DNA from: Nostoc sp. NOS(2021)
GTDB taxonomy: Bacteria > Cyanobacteriota > Cyanobacteriia > Cyanobacteriales > Nostocaceae
Direction of reading: 5' to 3'
NCBI RefSeq assembly: GCF_017115025.1
Contig: NZ_JABXKM010000081.1
Coordinates: 1-64,000, forward strand
Length of the DNA: 64,000 nt
Shown: in pieces, positions 38,803 to 48,910 of the stretch
Position numbering within the stretch: the stretch's first letter is position 1
How the letters are laid out: each line of letters opens with the position of its first letter
Program-made: the position numbers and the translations under genes
Notes under the pieces: model-generated
The model's database searches: none
What the model was told of the DNA's origin: nothing
Seen by the model: the letters and a program-made list of their open reading frames with translations, nothing else

Positions 38803-39712
38803 ATAGACTTTTGACTATCGACCGGATGTGATCAGCCACTGCATCCGGCTGTTCCAACATCGCCAGGTGTCCGCAATCAGGAATTTCTAAAACATTGTCA
38901 CCACAATATTGGAACAGTCTGTGAAAGCTAGCTAAATGGCGCACATACTTGGGTTCCATAACCTTATCTTCAGCACCAGCCAAAAAATAAACTGGCTGCT
39001 TCAATTGGGATACTAGCTCAGGTAAACGATTGATTTCTTCCTCAGTTGTGGAGTCTAACAGAGTTCCCAGAGCCGCCTCCGGGTCAGCCACGACGAAATC
39101 AATCAGCCGCTGACGTGCCCAATAGCGCTCCAAAGGATGTGCCACACTGGCTCTAGTAAACAGCAAATCAATCAAAGGCACTTGGGACAGCCAGCGCGGG
39201 CGGACTTGCAAAAATTTCTGACCCGCCGAGCGAAACTGCTCAAAGGCTTCTTTGAGGTAAATACCACCACCAGCGTTGATACAAATAACTCCCTTAACAC
39301 ATTCAGGTATTTGATCTGCTCCCCAAAGAGCGATCGTGCCTCCCAAGGAGTGACCAATTAGCCAAGCACTGGTAATATTTAGCTGTTTCAGGAGAATTGC
39401 TAAATCCTGAGCATAGGCAGCAGGAGTATAAAGAGAATCGAAAGGTGAGCCAACCGCACTACTGGAGATGGGCGTAAGACTCAGAGACGTTTGTGCCCGA
39501 CTAAAATCGGTTTTTACCTGGGACTGGGATTCACCAAAACCCCGCAAATCATAGGAAAGGCACTGCAAATCATCTGATAGGCGGGAAATCACAGGTTGCC
39601 AATATCCACGGCTATTGAGCCAACCGTGGATAAATACTAAAGCATGGGGGCAGGAAGTGGGAGCCGTTAGCTCGTACGCGTGTGGAACGCCCAAGATTTC
39701 GATAGTTGCCAT
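38801..39712 (-). CDS. Alpha/beta-hydrolase fold protein
   Basis: A 303-aa hydrolase of unknown substrate. The oxyanion region is FIHGWLNSRGYW, the nucleophile elbow is GHSLGG (about residue 120), and the late acid and histidine are in AGAEDKVMEPK and DCGHLAMLEQP. There is no signal peptide. It is like the family that includes esterases, epoxide hydrolases and dienelactone-type hydrolases, and I cannot choose between them. Confidence 0.85.
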   Translation of the reverse strand: MATIEILGVPHAYELTAPTSCPHALVFIHGWLNSRGYWQPVISRLSDDLQCLSYDLRGFGESQSQVKTDFSRAQTSLSLTPISSSAVGSPFDSLYTPAAYAQDLAILLKQLNITSAWLIGHSLGGTIALWGADQIPECVKGVICINAGGGIYLKEAFEQFRSAGQKFLQVRPRWLSQVPLIDLLFTRASVAHPLERYWARQRLIDFVVADPEAALGTLLDSTTEEEINRLPELVSQLKQPVYFLAGAEDKVMEPKYVRHLASFHRLFQYCGDNVLEIPDCGHLAMLEQPDAVADHIRSIVKSL

Positions 39713-39756
39713 ATTTATATCGTACCCCTAAGGGCGGGTGCGACTAAATACGGAGT

Positions 39757-39893
39757 GCGAAGAGTTAGAAGTTAGGAGTTAGAAGTTAGAAGTTAGGAGT
39801 TAGAAGTTAGGAGTTAGAAGTTAGGAGTGAGGAATTGTTAATTTTTAACTCATAACTCATAACTCATAACTGATAACTCCTCACTTTTATCAT
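39757..39893. repeat. AGTTAGA/AGTTAGG heptamer array
   Basis: About nine imperfect tandem units of AGTTAGA/AGTTAGG (39763-39828) are followed by an AACTCAT array (39847-39883), filling the gap between two minus-strand genes. Confidence 0.85.
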
Positions 39894-40609
39894 TTACCCA
39901 GCAACCTCTGTCGCACTCCTTCAGCAATTTTGTGACCCAGATATTCAGGAATGAGGCTTTCATTCGGCCCCAACAAGTAGAGAATTAGCCGTGTACGTCC
40001 GCGCCAAACTAGTAAATTGGCATTGACTACCAGAAGGTCTTCCTGCCAGATGGCGTACATCACTTTGTAGAATAATCCTGGTTGATTATCGGCTTCAATC
40101 ACTAGTGCAGGGAGATGAAAGACCGGATCGACATAGAACTCAGTTTGTACCTGCTCTAAGCCAGTGTCAAGATTGAATTCTACTGCCAGCATCTCTTCTA
40201 CCTCAAACCGACCTCCTAAAGCCTCGCGAATGGCGCGACAGACATTTTCTGCGGTTTTCTCGGTCAAGGCTTTACTACCACGAGACACCAACAGTTTGAT
40301 AAAAACTAACATCGGTGGACGGATCTGACCGTATAGACTCAGACCGTGGATAGTCAACCCATAAGCTGCTAGTACACCAAAAATATCGCTGAGGAGAAAA
40401 GACTGGTTGCGGTAAGCAAAATGCAAGGCACTTTTACTACCTTCCGGTTTTAGCTCAATAACAGCGCGTCTAGTTTTATAAAGACGGTAGGCTAGCCGTA
40501 AATTTTGCAGTTGAATCTCACTGCTGACGAATTGCTCATAAAACTGGGGAAACGCTCGGTTAAAGCGCTTTAAAAGTTCCAGTGTTGAAGATTTTAAACC
40601 AGAAGCCAT
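39890..40609 (-). CDS. ACT-domain-like protein (possible sensor)
   Basis: From the ATG at 40609 (MASGLKSSTLELLKRF) it is 239 aa. An upstream start at 40756 would read through heptamer repeats (SSPQSPVLSPQHPVPNTQ), so I reject it. Two ACT-like units seem present: about 75-105 (ALHFAYRNQSFLLSDIFGVLA) and 170-205 (LPALVIEADNQPGLFYKVMYAI). This resembles the C-terminal ACT pair of the GlnD/uridylyltransferase family without the enzymatic domains. A ligand (amino acid) sensing role is inferred only. Confidence 0.65.
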   Translation of the reverse strand: MASGLKSSTLELLKRFNRAFPQFYEQFVSSEIQLQNLRLAYRLYKTRRAVIELKPEGSKSALHFAYRNQSFLLSDIFGVLAAYGLTIHGLSLYGQIRPPMLVFIKLLVSRGSKALTEKTAENVCRAIREALGGRFEVEEMLAVEFNLDTGLEQVQTEFYVDPVFHLPALVIEADNQPGLFYKVMYAIWQEDLLVVNANLLVWRGRTRLILYLLGPNESLIPEYLGHKIAEGVRQRLLGK

Positions 40610-41689
<1,080 letters not shown>

Positions 41690-41991
41690 CGCTCAGTCCA
41701 AATAAAACCCGATTCGCACAATAAAATCAGGTATAGTAGTATAAATCTATTATTTTGATTTGGTTTGGCAAGGTTTAGCCGACGAAGGCACAAGTATATA
41801 TCTTGTAAAACTAAGTCGGCAAAAAACCTTGATAAGTGTAACAATGTAATCTATTATCTTGTCTTTGCAAAAGATGAAAAAGATTAGGCATAAGCCGTGT
41901 AATATGATATGATGGCATTAATACTTTTGGTAAAGCGCGATCGCTTTGATGGGAAGTTAAAACCAAACCGCAAAAAGTAGATAAGTCTAAC
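41690..41991. other. Intergenic region before tRNA-Pro
   Basis: About 300 AT-rich bases with one HIP1 site. Nothing else stands out; it must carry the tRNA promoter. Confidence 0.4.
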
Positions 41992-42065
41992 CGGGATGTA
42001 GCGCAGCTTGGTAGCGCGCCTGCTTTGGGAGCAGGATGCCGCAGGTTCAAATCCTGTCATCCCGA
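41992..42065 (+). tRNA. tRNA-Pro (anticodon TGG)
   Basis: A 74-nt cloverleaf: acceptor CGGGATG pairs with CATCCCG, discriminator A, D-arm GCGC-AGCTTGGTA-GCGC, anticodon arm CCTGC-TTTGGGA-GCAGG with anticodon TGG, and T-arm CAGG-TTCAAAT-CCTG. CCA is not encoded. Confidence 0.97.
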
Positions 42066-42673
42066 TTTAATTAATATAGTTAACAGTTAGAGCGGATTGA
42101 CTAGAGTTTTTTTGCTAAAATGTGCAATTAAATTGTAATGTACATTTTTATGCAGAAAATGAATTAGCCTGTTATCATGTTGGGTTGACTGTTGAAGCCT
42201 AACAGGCAAATTTCGTCCTTAAGCAGTAAGATATTGCTGACACTGAGCTTTGTATAGATTTGAGAAGAAATTAAACCAATCGCAGATGGAACGATTGATT
42301 AAGTAATAGCGTCACCCGATATTAGAAAAAGCCGATAAAATGGCATTTATCATCTCCAAGTCTCAGAGATGGAGAGACTTTTCACTGCTTAAGAAGACAT
42401 ATAATAGGCATCTACGGCATTTCGCGGTGAATAGCGAAGCGAAACCGAGAAAAACACAACGTTAGCACAGTCAATTTGTGAAAACGATACTATAGCAACC
42501 CTAAATAGTTGGGGAATATTAGATTTTGGCCGTTGACGCTTAACACTCAACCTCAACGCGCACAATGAATTTTTCACAACTGAAATAGATTGCTATATAA
42601 CTAAAGCTAGTTGGTGCTGTGCAAATCCAACCATTTGTTTAATTTAATTGGATTATTGATGCGAGGAGCAGTC
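42066..42673. other. Intergenic region between tRNA-Pro and Tic22-like gene
   Basis: About 600 bases. A dispersed-repeat fragment (GGCATTTCGCGGTGAATAGC, around 42417-42436) is visible and no gene is supported. The Tic22-like gene has a strong GAGGAG site at the right end. Confidence 0.5.
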
Positions 42674-43480
42674 ATGAAATCATTTATTCGCTTAGGCGCA
42701 ACATTAGGTATAGCTGGCAGTGTATTTTTAGCGGGACTTTCAGGAATAGGCAATCTACCAGGAATGGGCAATCTAGAGGCGATCGCGTTGCCACAAGATC
42801 AGGTAGTGAAAAAACTCCAAGAAGTACCTGTATTCACACTCACCAATCCTAAAGGCGAATTCGTAGTTCTTTCCAGGAACAACGCATCCAAGCCGATCTC
42901 GCAAGTAGGATTTTTTATTAGCAAGCAAGATGCTCAAAAATTCCTTGACAATCGGCTCAAAAAAGAAAACCCCCAGTTGGCAAGCACGCTACAGGTAAGA
43001 CCTTTGTCCTTGGCAGACTACTATAAAATAGTCCAAGAAAGCAAAAAGAAATCAGACTCTGTAATTTATACTTTAGTGCCGACGCAAGAACAGGTAGCAT
43101 CGGCAACTAGTATGCTGAATCAGAATGGTCAAAAAGGACAGCAATTCAATGGTATTCCCTTATTTGTACCCAAATTTAAGAAAGATAATAGCTATTTGAC
43201 CATTCCCGTCCCCAAAGGCAAGGAGCGGTACATCCCTTTCTTTTTTGAGAAAGAGCAAGCAGTGGCTCTATTAGACGAATTCAAAAAAGCCGTGCCCAAG
43301 GAAGCAGACAACACTGAGATTCAGGTGGTGGATTTGTACGGTGTTATGGAGGCTCTCAATAGCAGCAACGATCCTGGTATAAATAAAATTGTTCTGTATC
43401 CATCGCGGGAGTCCATCAATTTTATTCGTTCGCTTGCCCCGAATCAATCACCAGCTGCTGCGCCCGCTCCGAAAAAATAA
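42674..43480 (+). CDS. Tic22-like periplasmic protein
   Basis: From the ATG at 42674 (MKSFIRLGATLGIAGSVFL), with GAGGAG directly upstream, the protein is 268 aa with an N-terminal signal peptide ending near AIA. The mature part has the Tic22 pattern: VPVFTLTNPKGEFVVLS, VGFFISKQDAQKFLDNRLK and a second VPVPKGKERYIPFFFEKEQAVALLDEF-like half. In cyanobacteria Tic22 is a periplasmic/lumenal chaperone-like factor for outer-membrane biogenesis. The C-terminus is Ala/Pro-rich. prmC follows after 25 bases. Confidence 0.88.
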   Translation: MKSFIRLGATLGIAGSVFLAGLSGIGNLPGMGNLEAIALPQDQVVKKLQEVPVFTLTNPKGEFVVLSRNNASKPISQVGFFISKQDAQKFLDNRLKKENPQLASTLQVRPLSLADYYKIVQESKKKSDSVIYTLVPTQEQVASATSMLNQNGQKGQQFNGIPLFVPKFKKDNSYLTIPVPKGKERYIPFFFEKEQAVALLDEFKKAVPKEADNTEIQVVDLYGVMEALNSSNDPGINKIVLYPSRESINFIRSLAPNQSPAAAPAPKK

Positions 43481-43505
43481 CGGATATGCACTCCAAGGTT
43501 GAGGC

Positions 43506-44396
43506 ATGGGGGAGAAACATCTGATAGTTTCTGGTTTACAACTTTGGCAGTGGCGGAATGCAGCTATTAAAGCAGCGATCGCCACTGATGTCCCACCAAG
43601 GGAGGTAGATTGGCTGCTTCTAGAGGTAGCTGGGTTAGACCGCTTGGCACTACGTTTGGAGTCTTTCAAAAACTGGCCGCAAATTCAGCTACAATTGCCG
43701 CTACAAGAGTTAGATCAACTGTGGCAGAGGCGATTAAATGACCGCTTACCAGTGCAGTACATTGCGGGAGTTACACCTTGGCGTCAGTTTAAAATCGCGG
43801 TGTCGAATGCGGTTTTGATTCCCAGACCGGAGACAGAGAGCTTAATTGATTTAGCTGAAGCATCTGCTAGCAAGACTTCAGGACACTGGGCGGATTTGGG
43901 CACTGGGAGTGGAGCGATCGCTTTGGGACTAGCAGATGTCTTGCCAAAAGCAACAATTCATGCAGTTGATTACAGTTTAGCAGCACTGGCGATCGCCCAA
44001 GCCAACGCCGAGAATTTGGGTTTTGCTGACCGGATTAAATTTTATCAAGGTTCCTGGTGGGAGCCACTGGCATTGTTAAAAGGTCAGTTCAGTGGTATGG
44101 TGTCTAACCCTCCTTACATCCCCACCAGCACCTTACCTACTTTGCAACCAGAAGTAGTTAACCATGAACCGCATCTAGCTTTGGATGGTGGCGCTGATGG
44201 CTTAGATTGCATTCGCCATTTGATAGAAATCTCCCCTCGTTATTTGCGATCGGGTGGCGTGTGGCTAATTGAGATGATGGCTGGACAGGCCGATGAAGTG
44301 CGAGAACTTCTGCAAAATCAAGGTAATTATTCCAATATTCAAATTCACGCTGATTTAGCTGGAATTGACCGCTTTGCCCTTGCTTATAGAAGTTAG
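43506..44396 (+). CDS. prmC: Peptide chain release factor N5-glutamine methyltransferase
   Basis: Methylates the GGQ glutamine of RF1/RF2. It is 296 aa: an N-terminal helical domain with QYIAGVTPW, the SAM-binding ADLGTGSGAIALGLA, VLIPRPETE and the catalytic NPPY in VSNPPYIPTS. The close spacing to the Tic22-like gene suggests co-transcription. The stop is followed by about 1 kb without a main gene. Confidence 0.94.
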   Translation: MGEKHLIVSGLQLWQWRNAAIKAAIATDVPPREVDWLLLEVAGLDRLALRLESFKNWPQIQLQLPLQELDQLWQRRLNDRLPVQYIAGVTPWRQFKIAVSNAVLIPRPETESLIDLAEASASKTSGHWADLGTGSGAIALGLADVLPKATIHAVDYSLAALAIAQANAENLGFADRIKFYQGSWWEPLALLKGQFSGMVSNPPYIPTSTLPTLQPEVVNHEPHLALDGGADGLDCIRHLIEISPRYLRSGGVWLIEMMAGQADEVRELLQNQGNYSNIQIHADLAGIDRFALAYRS

Positions 44397-44436
44397 GGTT
44401 TTTTTTACTCCATTTGGCTATCTCCATCTGTTTGAG

Positions 44437-44529
44437 TCATTCCAATATTACTGGAATATCATCAATTGCATCGGCAATTCGTCGCAACCAATTATGTGCT
44501 TGTGATATATATCTAGCGAGATTCTGCAT
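44437..44529 (-). CDS. Possible 30-aa small protein
   Basis: An ATG at 44529 preceded by a good ribosome-binding sequence (AGGGAGATATAG) opens a 30-codon frame that starts MQNLARYISQAHNWLRRI and ends DDIPVILE. It could form an amphipathic helix. Without homologues this is only a candidate. Confidence 0.25.
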   Translation of the reverse strand: MQNLARYISQAHNWLRRIADAIDDIPVILE

Positions 44530-45065
44530 CTATATCTCCCTATATATTTTTATCTAAACGTTTTGTTTAACTGATTTTATTTAGCTTTTATTGATTGACA
44601 ACAAAAGCTAAATAATGGTAGCTTGAATCTCGGATTAAAAATTCACCCTAATCCAAATTTCCAACACATCTAAAAAGATTTAGATATTGGTACGTTTAGA
44701 GCAGAGGAAGCACTTTTTGTGGTTAATCTTTCATTAGAGAAGGGCATTTATATTTATATGCCCTATCTTCCAGTTAGAATAATGTTTAAAGTTGAAAATT
44801 GGGTACAATATTGGCCAACTGGCAGTCCTCGGTAAATTAATATTACACAGCAATCTTAAATGCTTTATAAAAACCGAGAAGAGGTTGAGTTTCTCTGGTT
44901 TTATGATGCTCAAACTTCAAATAAGATTGCTCTATATAGAAAGTAATTGACGATGTTTGTTTGCTAATCTTCAGTCTTTAGTGAAATTAGTTTTAGCAGT
45001 TTTCTTGGTGTGCGAGTACCTTGTAAACGACTGCATATATAGCGCTTCTCTGTTGAGTGCAATAC

Positions 45066-45185
45066 AGACCTAACAAGAACAGCCCCTTCCCTACTAGCGT
45101 TGGGGAGCAAGATTCAAAGCCTCTCTCCTTTTAGGAGAGAGGTTTGGAGAGAGGTCAAAGTGTATTCCATCCATTCGAGAACCGC
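45066..45185. repeat. Palindromic dispersed repeat, copy 2
   Basis: It matches 25771-25893, with CCTCTCTCCT-TTT-AGGAGAGAGG as its perfect central hairpin. The flanking words TAGCGTTGGGGAGCAAG and GGTTTGGAGAGAGGTCAAAG are shared. Confidence 0.8.
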
Positions 45186-45469
45186 TATAAAAAATAATAA
45201 AAAGTGCTAGCAAGATAGCTTTTGCAGCAATCAAAATTGCTTGCTATTCTCAATACCTTCACCAAGAAGGTAGATATAGCCTTTGTGAAAATAACGCAAT
45301 GAAACTGCGTGATTGACTATTAGACAAAACGCCTAATCAGAAAGTAGCGAGAAACTTATCTGTTGAGCAGTTCATATCTGATTCACGCCATAAATCTATT
45401 GCTTAAAAGACTTAAGCGGTTAATTTGCTTTGCTAAAAACAGAGAAATAAATGTAGGTTAGAGTTCACA

Positions 45470-46834
45470 ATGTTAAGTAAACAGACTAATAAATTTCCAG
45501 AAGATGTTAAGAATATATGGGCTGCACCGGATACCAGCAGCCATGCCGAGAATTTTTCCTTCAAAGATTTTTTCCCAACGATTGGTTCATCTTTAGCGGA
45601 GCGTGTGAAACCTTGCTCTAATTGGCTGCATACACCAAATCCCTCCATCGGCCCCAATGCCTGTATGCTGACCTATTTCCCTCGTGAGGTCGTTGGGCCA
45701 ATTGAAAATCGAACTCTGATCAAAGATCCGCTCACTGGTGAGATCAGGTCAATGCTGATGTTCGGATCAAATAATTACCTGGGATTGACCACCCATCCCT
45801 ATGTTCGAGAAGCAGCAAAGCGAGCTATTGAAGAATTTGGTGTTGGTATGGGTGGGCCACCTCTACTCAATGGGATGAGCAGCCTCCATCGCCAACTTGA
45901 AGCCCGTATTGCCCAGTTCAAAGGCGCTGAAGACGCTCTCCTTTTTGCTAGTGGATTTCAGGCACAGTTAGGGTGGGTGAATGGTCTGTTACGCGATGAT
46001 GATGTTTTAATCTGCGACGAGTTTGGCCATGCCAGTCTGTATGATGCCATTAAGCTTGTGTCTATGGGTTCCAGGGTTCGCGCTTTTACCTTCAAGCACA
46101 ACGATTGTGACGACCTCGAACAGCGTCTGATCAAATGCAAGCAAGTTGGAGGAGCATCAAATCGATTAATCTATGTGGCTGTCGAAGGCGTATATTCGAT
46201 GGATGGCGATTTAGCTCCACTCGTAGCAATTCGTGAACTTTGTGACCATTACGGGGCTATTCTGGTCGTGGATGATGCACATGGCACTGGTGTCATGGGT
46301 AAAAAGGGCGGCGGTACTGATGAACACTTTGGTCTGAAAGGTCGAATTGATGTAACGATGGGGACTTTCAGTAAGGCATTGGGTGTCACAGGCGGCTTTA
46401 TCGCTGCTAGTCGTGATGTAATCGAGTATCTGCGCTTTTTCGCTCGGTCTTATATGTTTTCAGCATCTTTGCCTGCTCCTGTTGTTGCAGCTGTCTTGGC
46501 AGGTTTGGATATTATCGAGCGGGAGCCAGAACGTATCAGTCAGCTTCGAGCCAATAGTGCTTACTTGTTGCAGCAACTCCAAGAGGCAGGATTCCAAGCC
46601 AGCAGCGATTCTGCGATCATACCAGTGAGAATCCCGGCGGAAGTCGAAATTCGCACTCTTGCCTGGAGATTTCACCAAGAAGGCATCTTTGTGAATTCGG
46701 TCGAGTACCCTGCTGTTCCCCTCAATGCCCAAAGACTCCGAATCAGTGTCATGGCAACCCATACACATGAAGATTTAGATACATTTATTCACATTTTCCA
46801 AAAGTTGGATCGGGAATTAGGCATCGTCCGATAA
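45470..46834 (+). CDS. PLP-dependent alpha-oxoamine synthase (SPT/KBL/AONS/CqsA-like)
   Basis: This 454-aa enzyme belongs to the family that condenses an acyl-thioester with an amino acid, losing CO2, to give an alpha-amino ketone. The PLP lysine is K302 in GTFSKALGVTGGF; other active-site residues are H187 (DEFGHASLYD), the VVDDAHGTG box (about 266-274) and VEGVYSMDGDLAPL. SxxSASLPAP (YMFSASLPAP) also fits serine palmitoyltransferase and CqsA. About 85 N-terminal residues precede the domain, more than in biotin-pathway BioF. The next genes load and desaturate a fatty acid on a carrier protein. A long-chain amino-ketone product is therefore more likely than biotin synthesis. The ATG lacks a clear ribosome-binding site. 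The acyl-AMP ligase follows after 132 bases. Confidence 0.88.
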   Translation: MLSKQTNKFPEDVKNIWAAPDTSSHAENFSFKDFFPTIGSSLAERVKPCSNWLHTPNPSIGPNACMLTYFPREVVGPIENRTLIKDPLTGEIRSMLMFGSNNYLGLTTHPYVREAAKRAIEEFGVGMGGPPLLNGMSSLHRQLEARIAQFKGAEDALLFASGFQAQLGWVNGLLRDDDVLICDEFGHASLYDAIKLVSMGSRVRAFTFKHNDCDDLEQRLIKCKQVGGASNRLIYVAVEGVYSMDGDLAPLVAIRELCDHYGAILVVDDAHGTGVMGKKGGGTDEHFGLKGRIDVTMGTFSKALGVTGGFIAASRDVIEYLRFFARSYMFSASLPAPVVAAVLAGLDIIEREPERISQLRANSAYLLQQLQEAGFQASSDSAIIPVRIPAEVEIRTLAWRFHQEGIFVNSVEYPAVPLNAQRLRISVMATHTHEDLDTFIHIFQKLDRELGIVR

Positions 46835-46848
46835 ATCGTTGACGGTTA

Positions 46849-46877
46849 GAGAGACGCGATAAATCGCCGTCTCTACA
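46849..46877. repeat. Small palindrome between synthase and ligase genes
   Basis: AGAGACGCGAT and ATCGCCGTCTCT form an imperfect hairpin. It resembles dispersed palindromes of Nostocales and has no T-run. Confidence 0.6.
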
Positions 46878-46966
46878 GGGTATCCATCAATTATTTATTG
46901 ACAGACTCGTAGCTGACAAACCCGTAAATTTGCATGACTTTACTGTGTAAACCGTGAAATTGGCTT

Positions 46967-48910
46967 ATGACTATTTGTTTGGCTGATCTCCAAAACCCTC
47001 TTGACAAATTTTCAACTTTAATAGAATTACTGAGCTACAGAGCTAAAAATCAGCCTGAGAAAACAGCTTATATATTTCTCCGAGATGGAGAAACTGAAGA
47101 AAATAGACTGACTTATGGAGAATTAGACCTGCAAGCGCGATCGCTCGCATCTCATCTTCAGTCTCTAGTATCTCCCGGCGAACGGGCTTTGCTGTTGTAT
47201 CCACCGGGTCTAGAGTTCATTAGCGCCTTCTTTGGTTGTTTATATGCAGGTGTTATAGCAGTTCCCGCTTATCCACCGCGAGCCAATATGAACTTGCTCA
47301 GGTTGCAGGCGATCGTTAAAGATGCCCAAGCAAAGGTAGTCTTGACCACAAAATCCTTATTAACCAACCTGGGAAGTCAGTTAGTCGAAAATCCAGAGTT
47401 GGCAACTATGCACTGGTTAAACACTGATTACATTGACAGCAATCTCAGTTCAGATTGGCAAAAACCAAGACTAGAGAGCGACACCCTGGCTTTTCTTCAA
47501 TACACTTCCGGCTCTACCGGAACACCGAAGGGGGTGATGATCACTCACGGAAATTTGCTGTGCAACCAGAGATCCATCAAGATGGGTTTCGGACATACAG
47601 AGAAAACAATTTTTGCCGGTTGGTTGCCTTTATTCCACGATATGGGACTGATTGGGAATGTGTTGCAGCCTCTATATTTGGGTATACCGTCTATTTTGAT
47701 GTCACCAGTAGCTTTCCTCCAGAAGCCTTTTTCCTGGTTGCAAGCTATTTCTCGTTACAAAGCCACGACTAGCGGCGGGCCAGATTTTGCTTATGATCTG
47801 TGCGTTCGGAAGATTACTCCCGAACAGCTTTCTAGTCTTGACTTAAGTAGTTGGGAAGTGGCTTTCAATGGAGCCGAACCAGTTCGTGCCGAAACACTAG
47901 AGCTATTTGCTAGCTATTTCGCGCCTTGTGGTTTCCGTCGGGAAGCGTTTTACCCCTGCTACGGGATGGCTGAAGCGACTTTATTTGTTTCTGGAGGTTT
48001 GAAAACAGCTTCCCCCGTTCTCTATCAAGTTGAAGGAGCAGCCCTTGAGGAAAATCGGGTGGTGGCTGCTGAATCTGGGGAAGGGACTAAAACAATTGTG
48101 GGCTGTGGTCGCACTTGGTTAGATGAGAAAATCGCCATTGTCGATCGCGAATCTTTAACTCAGTGTCCCCCTGGCAAGGTGGGAGAGATTTGGGTGTCAG
48201 GTTCTTCTGTGGCTGGTGGCTATTGGAATCGACCAGAGCAAACTGAGGAAACTTTTCAAGGTTATCTGAGAGATACAGGAGTTAGCGATAGCGAAGCGTT
48301 AGCGAGTCCTCGATCGTCAGCGTTAGCGACGTTAGGAGCGTCAGGCCCGTTTCTTTGCACGGGGGACTTGGGATTTTTGCAAGATGGCGAACTGTTTGTC
48401 ACCGGCAGACTAAAGGATGTGATTATCATCCGAGGACAAAATCATTATCCCCAGGATATTGAGCTAACAGTTCAAAAAAGTCATCCAGCACTGCGATCGC
48501 ATTGTGGAGCAGCTTTCACTGTAGAGCAGAAGGGACAACAGCGATTAGTCGTTATTCAAGAGGTAGAACGAACCTATTTGAGGCGGTTGGATATTCAAGA
48601 AGTCGTCGGCAATATCACTGAAGTAGTTGTAGATAATCACGGTTTACAAGTGTATGCCACAGTTTTGATTAAACCTGGGAGTATTCCCAAGACATCTAGC
48701 GGGAAGATTCAGCGTCATGCGTGTCGGCGTGGGTTTCTAGATGGCAGTTTGAATGTGGTAGCGCACTGTAGCGGAAATCTTCAGCATCAAGCCCAGTTGC
48801 AAAAGTTGGAAGTTGATGTCAACTCACTCTTAGTAAAAGTCCAGCAAGCTAATCCTGATTCTCATAGAGTAAATATTCAGGAGGGCGCAAAAGCTGATGC
48901 AGTTCAATAG
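46967..48910 (+). CDS. Fatty acyl-AMP ligase (FAAL)
   Basis: Activates a free fatty acid as acyl-AMP for transfer to a carrier protein. The 647-aa protein has the adenylate-forming core YTSGSTGTPKGVMITHGNL (about 181-199), FHDMGLIGN, the FAAL-type CYGMAEATLFVSGG and the C-terminal TGRLKDVIIIRGQNHYPQDIE. A final K in SSGKIQRH is the usual catalytic lysine. FAALs, unlike CoA ligases, typically work with a partner carrier protein, and one is encoded at 51523. A 63-bp in-frame insert (48281-48343) adds about 21 residues (VSDSEALASPRSSALATLGA) just before the conserved TGDLGFL. The 3' end overlaps the next gene by 14 bases. Confidence 0.92.
   Translation: MTICLADLQNPLDKFSTLIELLSYRAKNQPEKTAYIFLRDGETEENRLTYGELDLQARSLASHLQSLVSPGERALLLYPPGLEFISAFFGCLYAGVIAVPAYPPRANMNLLRLQAIVKDAQAKVVLTTKSLLTNLGSQLVENPELATMHWLNTDYIDSNLSSDWQKPRLESDTLAFLQYTSGSTGTPKGVMITHGNLLCNQRSIKMGFGHTEKTIFAGWLPLFHDMGLIGNVLQPLYLGIPSILMSPVAFLQKPFSWLQAISRYKATTSGGPDFAYDLCVRKITPEQLSSLDLSSWEVAFNGAEPVRAETLELFASYFAPCGFRREAFYPCYGMAEATLFVSGGLKTASPVLYQVEGAALEENRVVAAESGEGTKTIVGCGRTWLDEKIAIVDRESLTQCPPGKVGEIWVSGSSVAGGYWNRPEQTEETFQGYLRDTGVSDSEALASPRSSALATLGASGPFLCTGDLGFLQDGELFVTGRLKDVIIIRGQNHYPQDIELTVQKSHPALRSHCGAAFTVEQKGQQRLVVIQEVERTYLRRLDIQEVVGNITEVVVDNHGLQVYATVLIKPGSIPKTSSGKIQRHACRRGFLDGSLNVVAHCSGNLQHQAQLQKLEVDVNSLLVKVQQANPDSHRVNIQEGAKADAVQ
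48281..48343. mobile_element. 63-bp small dispersed repeat inserted in frame in the FAAL gene
   Basis: The words GCGTTAGCGAGTCCTCGATC and CAGCGTTAGCGACGTTAGGA are repeat-like. The first matches the intergenic repeat at 40849-40876 (GCGGTAGCGAGTCCGCGAAC). Length is a multiple of three and there is no stop. In FAALs the flanking DTG and PFLCTGD would normally be nearly contiguous. Confidence 0.75.

Larger units (their letters stand above)
44397..45469. other. 1.07-kb region upstream of the lipid-like gene cluster
   Basis: AT-rich DNA between prmC and the alpha-oxoamine synthase gene. It contains a 30-codon minus-strand frame (44437-44529), an imperfect AAAACCGAGAA / TTCTCTGGTTTT hairpin (about 44870-44902) and a dispersed palindromic element (45066-45185). 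The cluster promoter probably lies in the last 280 bases; I cannot place it. Confidence 0.5.

Noticed and set aside
45470-46834. Biotin-pathway bioF
   Set aside because: Operon context with FAAL, ACP and desaturase, the long N-terminal extension and the absence of other bio genes point elsewhere; not fully excluded.
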